This document shows, one piece after another, positions 30,728-36,430 of a DNA stretch of 36,430 nucleotides. Numbering within the stretch: the first letter of the stretch is position 1; each line of letters begins with the position of its first letter. Position numbers and translations under genes: made by a program. The stretch covers positions 1-36,430 of the IMG/VR virus record IMGVR_UViG_3300032046_000103, one strand, 5' to 3'. The DNA is from a virus. The notes beneath the pieces are model-generated. The model was not told where the DNA came from and ran no database searches. It saw only the letters and a program-made list of their open reading frames with translations.

Positions 30728-30881
30728 GTCGTTCATCCTTGCGCTTTTCGTCGAATACCTGCAAAATCCATTGGCTATACATCCGAAGTGCCCTTGCCTT
30801 TGACGCGGGCGCTTGGATGACATCCCCCGTGGAAACGGTTGGGTTAAATCTTACCTCTTTTTTGCTACCTAACTCAATCAT
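30690..30881 (-). CDS. Small protein between methyltransferase and integrase (63 aa)
   Basis: The ATG at 30881 overlaps the methyltransferase stop as ATGA, and the frame runs 63 codons, ending 38 bases inside the integrase gene. It fills a gap that would otherwise be empty. The sequence is mixed and basic at the C-terminal half (SKARALRMYSQWILQVFDEK; RKDERHGKS). No family is recognised. A small basic protein next to a serine integrase could be a recombination directionality factor, purely by position. Confidence 0.5.
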   Translation of the reverse strand: MIELGSKKEVRFNPTVSTGDVIQAPASKARALRMYSQWILQVFDEKRKDERHGKSLGILPQVY

Positions 30882-32308
30882 GCGGCCCTTTCTTTGCGAA
30901 TCGGCTGAAAGTTGGCCTTCACGATTGCCGTCACTTCCGGCGGAGGAACGCTGTTTCCAATCCGCGCCACCTGGCTGGTATTGGTCCCAGTAAGTATGTA
31001 GGACGCCGGGAACCCTTGGCCCAGGGCCAATTCGCGGGGGTTTAACATTCGCAGACCGATGTCCACGATGATGTAAGTCTCGCCGTTGATTTGCACCGTC
31101 ACCACCCCGAACCGGTCTTTCCCTGTGACGGTGTGCAGCGGATCGTCAACGGCCTGTCCGATGGCCGTGCCAAAGTATTTGACGAGGAAACTGTAAACCA
31201 CGGCCGCATGGAGACCGTCGGACATGACGGTCCGCATCGGTTCGTCTGCCGTCTGTGCCCCCATTGGTTCATCCGCCGATTTTGGTTTCCCTGAGTATAC
31301 CGGGCCTCCGGCACCAACAATGAACGGGCGCGGATTGTCCAGAACGTAACGCTTGATGCCCATGGCGATCCGCCGCATGGTCGCCTCTGCCAGTGGCCTC
31401 TTGCGCTCAAAGATTGACGGGCAGGGGATTGACCAGTCAATACACTCCGCCGCCGTGCGCCACGGCTTCAACTGGGCGCTGAATAGGTCCTTGCCTATTT
31501 TCTTTGGGTCGGAATGCGTCGGGTCCGGCCAGACGATGGGCTGTCCGTCCCGCCGGGCGATCAGGAACAGACGCCGCCGGCAGGTCGGGGCGCCAAAGTC
31601 TGCCGCATTGAGAACGCGGTGCTCCACTTTGTAACCAAGTCCCCGCAACCGCCCGGTGAAGCGCCGGAACGTCAGACCCTTTCGGTCCGGGTCCGGTATT
31701 AAAACGGGTTGACGTGTTTTACTGTCGATCACCCTCTGGATTGATCGTGCTCGTTTCCGCCTGTGGATCAGCGGCTCTCCGAGAAGAATGTCGCCACGCT
31801 TGTTTCGCTGTGGTTCAAGACCACGCCCATCGCACCGCGGGCAAAATCGCGCTCCGTGGGGCCGCAATAGCTTCGCCTGTCCTTCCGTGCCTTGCCAGTC
31901 GCATTCCGGGCAAGACCATCGCGGGACCAGTGGCCCCCATTCCTCGAACTCCCGGACGTTCTCCAAGATGATGACGCGCGGCCGGGACTGGTCCGCCCAC
32001 TTCACGACCACCCACGCCAGACTGCGGATTTTCTTTTCGACCGGCTTGCCGCCCTTGGCGCGGGAAAAGTGTTTGCAGTCCGGCGAAGCCCACAGAAGGC
32101 CGACAGGACGGCCGTGTGTGACCTCGCGCGGATTGACCTTCCAAACGTCCTCGGTGTAGTGTTTCGTCTCCGGATGATTCGCCTGGTGCATGATAATGGC
32201 GTCCTCGTCGTGGTTGATGGCTATGTCCACCGGAACGCCGACAGCGTCCTCAATTCCCTGCGAAGCACCACCGCCACCCGCAAAACTGTCAACGATCAGT
32301 TCGTTCAC
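30878..32308 (-). CDS. C5-cytosine DNA methyltransferase (476 aa)
   Basis: Motif I is DSFAGGGGAS (residues 7-16), motif IV is SPDCKHFSRAKGG with catalytic Cys78, motif VI is ENVREF (116-121), motif VIII is CRRRLFLIARRDG, and the C-terminal motif X region contains ARIGNSVPP. An inserted zinc ribbon (CPECDW at 133-138, CPRCDGRG at 156-163) separates motif VI from VIII. It transfers methyl groups to cytosine C5, most likely on phage DNA to evade restriction; no partner endonuclease gene is seen. Start is GTG 32308 with AAGGAGG upstream, inside the end of the radical SAM gene. Confidence 0.9.
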   Translation of the reverse strand: MNELIVDSFAGGGGASQGIEDAVGVPVDIAINHDEDAIIMHQANHPETKHYTEDVWKVNPREVTHGRPVGLLWASPDCKHFSRAKGGKPVEKKIRSLAWVVVKWADQSRPRVIILENVREFEEWGPLVPRWSCPECDWQGTEGQAKLLRPHGARFCPRCDGRGLEPQRNKRGDILLGEPLIHRRKRARSIQRVIDSKTRQPVLIPDPDRKGLTFRRFTGRLRGLGYKVEHRVLNAADFGAPTCRRRLFLIARRDGQPIVWPDPTHSDPKKIGKDLFSAQLKPWRTAAECIDWSIPCPSIFERKRPLAEATMRRIAMGIKRYVLDNPRPFIVGAGGPVYSGKPKSADEPMGAQTADEPMRTVMSDGLHAAVVYSFLVKYFGTAIGQAVDDPLHTVTGKDRFGVVTVQINGETYIIVDIGLRMLNPRELALGQGFPASYILTGTNTSQVARIGNSVPPPEVTAIVKANFQPIRKERAA

Positions 32309-33131
32309 TTGACGCCTCCTTCGGGTATTCTCTCGCTACAATTCTGGCAGGTCGCGCCCACTGGGATTGAAACTTCATCCACCACCTGTCGCGTTCTCCG
32401 TGTTCGTCTCTCCACAACATTGCCATCGGGAGAAAACCGGCTTCCATTGTTTCGCGTAGACGCTTTTCTGCCTTTTCCATGGTGTCGTTCGGGTATCCCA
32501 TTATCACGTAGGCCCTGAGCGAATGACTGGCTACTGTAAATCCGCCCTCAATCAGCATTTTTCCGGCATGTCTTAGCGGCTCAAGGTCGTCCGGCGTGTC
32601 ATAGGCGAAAAACAAACTGTGCGGTTTGCAATCCCGCAACCCATCAACATGCCACCCTTTTAACCGCGCCGCCTCCAATCCCCCTGTAAATTCAGCACGT
32701 CGGTTTTGCCGCTTCACCATGGCGAACACGGATCGGATATGTTCATCCGAACACGCCAGAAGGTTGTCATCAAGAACGTTCCATCCGTCGCGGACGGGCA
32801 ATTCTCGCACTGGCCCCTCTCGCTTCCACACCGAACAGAACCAACACCGATTCGGGCACCCTCTTGAAGTGATGGTGTATCCGTGTCGCAGGTATTTGCC
32901 GGGCGTAAATGCCTCCCCGCGCCCGCCAAGGGCTGGGCCACCGATTGAAACCGGGCCGATTGCCTTCCACGCCTTTGCCAATTTTTCGGCTCTCGGCAGA
33001 TCGTAGGTGAATGCAACAGACACATGTATGGCATCCACGTCGGGAGGGAATAGATCGGGAGTGTCATAAAACGCCAAATCATCAATCGGTGTTGCTTTGG
33101 TTCGACGTGGGAACACCCTGGCTATTTTCAT
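32289..33131 (-). CDS. Radical SAM protein (280 aa)
   Basis: The 4Fe-4S/SAM motif is GCPNRCWFCSVW, with Cys92, Cys96 and Cys99 in CxxxCxxC spacing. The N-terminal 80 residues (DAIHVSVAFTYDLPRAEKLA; VSIGGPALGG) look like a reduced Rossmann-like domain similar to the B12-binding part of larger radical SAM enzymes. The remainder is a TIM-barrel-like fold (LFFAYDTPDDLEPLRHAGKM). Substrate is unknown. It is coupled to the upstream gene by ATGA (33128-33131) and lies between two DNA methyltransferase genes, so nucleic-acid modification is a reasonable but unproven guess. Confidence 0.82.
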   Translation of the reverse strand: MKIARVFPRRTKATPIDDLAFYDTPDLFPPDVDAIHVSVAFTYDLPRAEKLAKAWKAIGPVSIGGPALGGRGEAFTPGKYLRHGYTITSRGCPNRCWFCSVWKREGPVRELPVRDGWNVLDDNLLACSDEHIRSVFAMVKRQNRRAEFTGGLEAARLKGWHVDGLRDCKPHSLFFAYDTPDDLEPLRHAGKMLIEGGFTVASHSLRAYVIMGYPNDTMEKAEKRLRETMEAGFLPMAMLWRDEHGERDRWWMKFQSQWARPARIVAREYPKEASSERTDR

Positions 33132-33424
33132 CGCGGGAACTCCTCATAATTAATCGTAAGTTCTTCACCTGCTCGGATATAACGCAGGGTCGTCCATGTC
33201 CTCGTGTCCACGTTTGGGCTCTTTGAGTGATTCAGACCCGGGGGAAGGCGTTTCGGCATGTTGAACGTCTGGGGCGATGACCGCACGACCTTGGCCGGGT
33301 TCTGACCGTATCGCTTCTTGTCCCGGAACATGTAGCAGTTGTCGCACCCGGCGCTGACCTTCGTGCAACCCTGCCAGGGGTTCCACGTCGCGTCAGCCCA
33401 CTGGATTTTCGTGGTTTCGCTCAT
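33128..33424 (-). CDS. Chimera: truncated Gp37/Gp68-like N-terminus joined to a SET-like tail (98 aa)
   Basis: Residues 1-58 match the start of phage Gp37/Gp68-type proteins (TKIQWADATWNPWQGCTKVS, AGCDNCYMFRDKKRYGQNP), which normally run past 200 residues. From residue 64 it changes to the last part of a SET domain: NHSKSPN (65-71) and AGEELTINYEEF (85-96). The first half of SET, with most of the SAM site, is missing. Both ends are ATGA overlaps, so the gene sits cleanly in the operon. It may be a recombination remnant or a real small protein; function is unknown. Confidence 0.7.
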   Translation of the reverse strand: MSETTKIQWADATWNPWQGCTKVSAGCDNCYMFRDKKRYGQNPAKVVRSSPQTFNMPKRLPPGLNHSKSPNVDTRTWTTLRYIRAGEELTINYEEFPR

Positions 33425-33753
33425 GGCTTCTCTCGGCCCTCGGCGTGTTTCAAAAGGGCCGTAAACCCATCAACCAGTTCCCGCAGTTCTCCCAAATCCA
33501 CATAGAGACAGGCCCCGCGTCTTCCCTTCCTTACATCTCGGTATTGGAAAAATCCTCGTTCGCCCTTGTAGTATTTGCTCGTCTGTTCAGGCACACCAAA
33601 GATGAAATCGTATGCCGGCCATCGAACCCATCGTAGAACAGCGACTTCCTCACCCTTAATTCCGTAAGCCAATGGCTTTTTCCATTTTCGCTGTCGCACG
33701 TTGAACTTGCCGGGGATAAACTGAACAATCTGCGCCGTCACTCGTTTACGCAT
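33421..33753 (-). CDS. Unknown protein (110 aa)
   Basis: A basic, beta-rich-looking protein (VTAQIVQFIPGKFNVRQRKW; GEEVAVLRWVRWPAYDFIFG) ending in a helix (LRELVDGFTALLKHAEGR). No family is recognised. AAGGAGA precedes the ATG at 33753, inside the end of the upstream gene, and the stop overlaps the next start as ATGA. It belongs to the accessory cluster between the two methyltransferases. Confidence 0.65.
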   Translation of the reverse strand: MRKRVTAQIVQFIPGKFNVRQRKWKKPLAYGIKGEEVAVLRWVRWPAYDFIFGVPEQTSKYYKGERGFFQYRDVRKGRRGACLYVDLGELRELVDGFTALLKHAEGREKP

Positions 33754-33994
33754 CTCGTTTCTCCTTGCCGATTTGGATAAAACCCTGTTCTTGGAGTTGA
33801 ATCAAGGCGCTGACCATTTCGCTGTCTGTGGGTTCAAACTTTTCCTCGACCAGCTTTTTGTATTGGGTGCGGCCTTTTTTCGTTAACGGGGATGGCCCGG
33901 TCCGCTCCAATACTCCCCTGTCAATCAACTGATCCATCGTCGCAAGAACGAATACAACCGCTTTTCCCATCCTTGTTTTCACGTGTTCGCTCAT
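33746..33994 (-). CDS. Small winged-helix-like protein (82 aa)
   Basis: Predicted helices with a repeating logic (AVVFVLATMDQLIDRGVLER, then EMVSALIQLQEQGFIQIGKE) resemble a small winged-helix, though no family is certain. Two ATGs are possible. The one at 33994 has GGAGG seven bases upstream and is preferred; the one at 34000 overlaps the previous stop as ATGA but has the ribosome site too close. Confidence 0.6.
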   Translation of the reverse strand: MSEHVKTRMGKAVVFVLATMDQLIDRGVLERTGPSPLTKKGRTQYKKLVEEKFEPTDSEMVSALIQLQEQGFIQIGKEKRDA

Positions 33995-33996
33995 AT

Positions 33997-34338
33997 TCAT
34001 CCCTCCGCCTTGATCTGCGCCACGCGCCCGGACGTGATGCCGTATCGTTTCCCGATTTCCGTCTGCGTCATAATCCCGGCCCTTGCCAACTCCGCGACCT
34101 CTTGGTGCTCGGTGTCGCTCAACCGCTTGCCCTTCCGCGTCGGATCAACCGGCACCGCCGGAAGACAGTCGTCGGCCAACTGGACGTTGTAGCGGGACCA
34201 AAGTATTTTTAGTTCGATGAAAGTGTTTCGCGTCCGGGAACTTGCAGTCGGGCAAATGGATTCCGGTGTCGGAAGCGCCCAAAAGCGCCTTTGATATTTG
34301 TGCAGTCGTTTCAGTGTTTCTGTTAAGTCGTTTCTCAC
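33997..34338 (-). CDS. Helical protein with C-terminal HTH (113 aa)
   Basis: The C-terminal 40 residues form a clear helix-turn-helix: LSDTEHQEVAELARAGIMTQ, then TEIGKRYGITSGRVAQIKAEG, similar to resolvase or sigma-factor region 4 type HTHs. The N-terminal part is helical. A GTG at 34338 with AGGGGGTATC just upstream is preferred; an ATG at 34386 would overlap the methyltransferase end by 40 bases without a ribosome site. It may regulate the accessory or late genes. Confidence 0.65.
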   Translation of the reverse strand: MRNDLTETLKRLHKYQRRFWALPTPESICPTASSRTRNTFIELKILWSRYNVQLADDCLPAVPVDPTRKGKRLSDTEHQEVAELARAGIMTQTEIGKRYGITSGRVAQIKAEG

Positions 34339-34346
34339 GATACCCC

Positions 34347-35726
34347 CTATGCCAGCATGAGTGATGGATGTGTTCCGACGGGACAAATCCGCCGTGTTGC
34401 CATCGGTATGTTTTCCGGTTTCAGGTCAATCCCGATGAACCGGCGACCGTGACCGGCCGCCACCTTCCCAGTCGTGCCGGACCCCATGAACGGGTCGGCG
34501 ACGATACAGGGAACCGTTTCTTTGCAGTTGCACTTGCACGACGGACGCCAGCCGATGGTTTCGCGTTTGTATGTCCCATCCATGCCTTTGTCTTTCCGCG
34601 AAGTTCCGATGCTTTTCTTCCCTGTTACTCCCTCGTTGGAGTGGTCAAACATCGTCTGCCCAATAAGGCCACCTGTGGCCTTAACAATTCGCACCCGTGG
34701 CGCTCCGCATTTTGCACAAGCCCCCATCGCGCTTGTCCCTGCCAACACGCAAGGCGTCACCAACTTCTCCGGGAACGTCGCGTAATGGGCCTCGTTAAAC
34801 GGCTGAGTGGCTATCTTCCACCATGACGGCATGAGCGCCCCTTCTTCCAACGGCTTGTCGAACATCCGGTGGACGGCCTTCGGGTTCTGTGCGCCGGCGC
34901 GGGAGTAACCGTCTTTGGCGTTGTTGGGAGTGGAACCGCTCCGGTGGCGTGGGTCGTTCTGATATGACGTTGAGTAGGGAACGCGGACAGCCTCCGCGTC
35001 GTAAAAGTAGTGCGGCCGTTTGGTGAGAAGGAAAACGTATTCGTGGGCGTTGATGGGCCGGTCCTTCACGCTCTCACGCATGGGGTTAGGCTTGACCCAA
35101 ATCTGATCCCGGCGAAGCCACCAGCCGGTCATTTGCAGGGCCAGCGCAACGCGCCACGGGATACCGACAAGGTCTTTGGTTTTTAGGCCGGGGCCGGATG
35201 CGCCTCGTTTATCGCGCCCACGGTCACCGTGGGCGCACCGTTCCTGTTTCGGCCATCGTTCGCCGTCTCTTGCGCCGGGCTTGGCGGAGATGAAGGAATC
35301 TCCCAAGTTCAGCCAGACCGTCCCTTCGGGACGCAGAACCCGCCGCACTTCTTGAAATACATCCACCATCTTGCAGACGTAGCACCGACCACAACGCTGT
35401 CCCGTCGCCCATCCAAGGCAGTCGGCCGCCGGTTCAAGGCCGATCTGCCCGTCAATTCGCTTCGCCCCACAGCGCCGACAATCCCCGGCAAACCGCCCGG
35501 CATGGGTCTGAACGTTTCCCTTGTTGCCTGATTTACCGCCTTCTATCGGCGCACCGTGGTCGCACTCAGCCGAACCGCCTTCCCATGTTGCCGTTCCGTA
35601 ATCCCTCAATCCCCAATACGGCGGGCTCGTCACCACGCAATGAACAAAGTCCGCCGGCCACGACCGCATCACGTCGATGCAGTCGCCCTGGTAGACCTTG
35701 TTCAGTTGCGGGATGGGATGGGTCAT
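34347..35726 (-). CDS. Beta-class DNA methyltransferase (N4-cytosine or N6-adenine) (459 aa)
   Basis: Catalytic motif IV is TSPPYWGLRDYG (33-44) near the N-terminus, and SAM-binding motif I is DPFMGSGTTG (411-420) near the C-terminus; this order defines the beta class. SPPY favours N4-cytosine, but N6-adenine cannot be excluded. The segment between holds many Cys (CRRCGAKR; CGRCYVCKMV; CAKCGAPR), suggesting zinc knuckles. RRDQIWVKPNPM is another family landmark. It starts with an ATGA overlap (35723-35726). No endonuclease is seen, so it is probably an orphan, protective enzyme. Confidence 0.88.
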   Translation of the reverse strand: MTHPIPQLNKVYQGDCIDVMRSWPADFVHCVVTSPPYWGLRDYGTATWEGGSAECDHGAPIEGGKSGNKGNVQTHAGRFAGDCRRCGAKRIDGQIGLEPAADCLGWATGQRCGRCYVCKMVDVFQEVRRVLRPEGTVWLNLGDSFISAKPGARDGERWPKQERCAHGDRGRDKRGASGPGLKTKDLVGIPWRVALALQMTGWWLRRDQIWVKPNPMRESVKDRPINAHEYVFLLTKRPHYFYDAEAVRVPYSTSYQNDPRHRSGSTPNNAKDGYSRAGAQNPKAVHRMFDKPLEEGALMPSWWKIATQPFNEAHYATFPEKLVTPCVLAGTSAMGACAKCGAPRVRIVKATGGLIGQTMFDHSNEGVTGKKSIGTSRKDKGMDGTYKRETIGWRPSCKCNCKETVPCIVADPFMGSGTTGKVAAGHGRRFIGIDLKPENIPMATRRICPVGTHPSLMLA

Positions 35727-36247
35727 TGGTCAGCCTTTTTCGGCCAACATTGAACATCAACAATCTCGTTCGTTAGGCCGTTTGTGAGGTAACGCGACGC
35801 CATCTTGGCTTCTTCACACTGACGACAGGCGGCAATGACCTGTTCACGATTCATCGCCTTTTGGCACCCCGACAGGGCCATCACGGCGAACAAAAACCCC
35901 ATGGCCTTGACGGGTGTGAACAATCGCTGGACGGTCGCCCTCTGCCGTGGAGCGAACGTCTTGCCGTAGGACCGCTCCGCCCGCCGGGATTCCCGTTGCT
36001 GGATGACGGACAACGTGCCCTTCTCAAACCCGACGAGGCTTTTGACCCAGTTCCAGAACCGGAGGCCCCAAGACTGCCGCAGGCGCGACACCAGAGAGCG
36101 TCGATACTGATGCCTTTCGCCCCGAACACCGCGGCGGTGGTCCATCCCCATCATGCTGGTGTATCCGCCGATCTGCCGGCGCCGGGATATACGGCGTCGT
36201 TCCAAGTTGTGGAGGCCCTTGTCGTCGAACTGGTTGCCAGAGGTCAT
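35723..36247 (-). CDS. Protein with internal lipoprotein-type segment (174 aa)
   Basis: The last 59 residues look like a small phage lipoprotein: MGFLFAVMALSGCQ with lipobox LSGC, then NREQVIAACRQCEEAKM and VDVQCWPK. About 115 Arg-rich residues precede it in frame. The ATG at 36247 has GAGG about seven bases upstream and overlaps the previous stop as ATGA, so translation of the long form is well supported. An internal start at ATG 35902 (AAGG just upstream) would give the bare lipoprotein. Two products, or a decayed fusion, are possible. Confidence 0.6.
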   Translation of the reverse strand: MTSGNQFDDKGLHNLERRRISRRRQIGGYTSMMGMDHRRGVRGERHQYRRSLVSRLRQSWGLRFWNWVKSLVGFEKGTLSVIQQRESRRAERSYGKTFAPRQRATVQRLFTPVKAMGFLFAVMALSGCQKAMNREQVIAACRQCEEAKMASRYLTNGLTNEIVDVQCWPKKADQ

Positions 36248-36430
36248 TTCTTTTCCTCAAACAATTCCTCTTGCACATACCTCAGCGCGTAGCCGTTGCG
36301 CTTCACGGCCTCGATGCAGACCTCTTGGGTCTGGTCCTTCACATACATCAGCGCGTCGCCGTTGCGCTTCACGGCCTCGATGCAGACCTCTTGGGTCTGG
36401 TCCTTCACATACATCAGCGCGTCGCCGTTG
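36244..36430 (-). CDS. DUF4116-like repeat protein, 3' end only
   Basis: The C-terminal part of a gene that enters from the right edge. It consists of 22-residue units EVCIEAVKRNGDALMYVKDQ plus TQ, repeated, ending NGYALRYVQEELFEEKK. The pattern (hydrophobic helix, AVKxNGxALxYV) is that of DUF4116 repeats, found in proteins of unknown function. The stop overlaps the next start as ATGA. Confidence 0.7.
   Translation of the reverse strand, partial: NGDALMYVKDQTQEVCIEAVKRNGDALMYVKDQTQEVCIEAVKRNGYALRYVQEELFEEKK
36283..36430 (-). repeat. 66-bp tandem repeats in the DUF4116-like gene
   Basis: Units begin at 36283, 36349 and 36415 (cut by the edge). The first two differ in one base (tag versus tcg near 36290). 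Such near identity indicates very recent expansion, so copy number may vary between isolates. Confidence 0.85.

Noticed and set aside
30728-30880. attP site for the serine integrase
   Set aside because: No convincing imperfect palindrome with a central dinucleotide could be defined by eye; attL/attR data would be needed.

Overview
The window is most of a temperate podovirus (short-tailed, T7-like tail and injection core, BPP-1-like head), either as a prophage or as a phage contig. No host housekeeping genes, rRNA or tRNA are visible. Two lipoboxes, one Sec signal peptide and a T7-type internal core suggest a Gram-negative host; the host genus cannot be named from the sequence.

Layout. Positions 1-1068 hold a short leftward early operon (Cro-like protein, small unknowns) that runs off the left edge. 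Positions 1069-1513 are a divergent control region with an 18-bp near-palindromic operator over a leftward -10 box. Positions 1514-3275 are a rightward immunity operon: an HTH repressor, a collagen-like lipoprotein, and three small proteins, two of them membrane proteins. From 36430 down to 3277 every gene points left. In transcription order this block contains: a DUF4116-type repeat protein (partial), a lipoprotein, a beta-class N4/N6 DNA methyltransferase, three small proteins, a Gp37/SET chimera, a radical SAM protein, a C5-cytosine methyltransferase, a small protein, a large serine integrase, terminase small and large subunits, a repeat protein, portal, Bbp19-like protein, scaffold, major capsid, Bbp16-like cement protein, a small protein, tail adaptor (gp11-like), nozzle (gp12-like), gp13-like, gp14-like and gp15-like core proteins, a 2488-residue polyvalent/ejection protein with a metalloprotease motif, tail fibre, a membrane coiled-coil protein, an exported repeat protein, an NlpC/P60 peptidase, a permuted papain-like protein and a 57-residue terminal ORF.

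How it works together. The repressor and Cro-like protein face each other across one operator and probably set the lysis/lysogeny choice. Integrase is translationally coupled to terS, so the integration gene sits inside the packaging/late gene order. At least twelve junctions in the leftward blocks are ATGA stop/start overlaps, which points to long, tightly coupled transcripts. Two methyltransferases plus a radical SAM enzyme form an accessory nucleic-acid modification cluster. No replication genes are seen, so they should lie beyond the edges; if the molecule is circular, the left early operon would continue into the right edge.

Most notable features: the giant polyvalent protein, the signal-peptide repeat protein beside the lysins, the Gp37-SET chimera, the 41-bp palindrome in the integrase 3' end, and a GCGAACGGGATA motif shared by two late-gene leaders.
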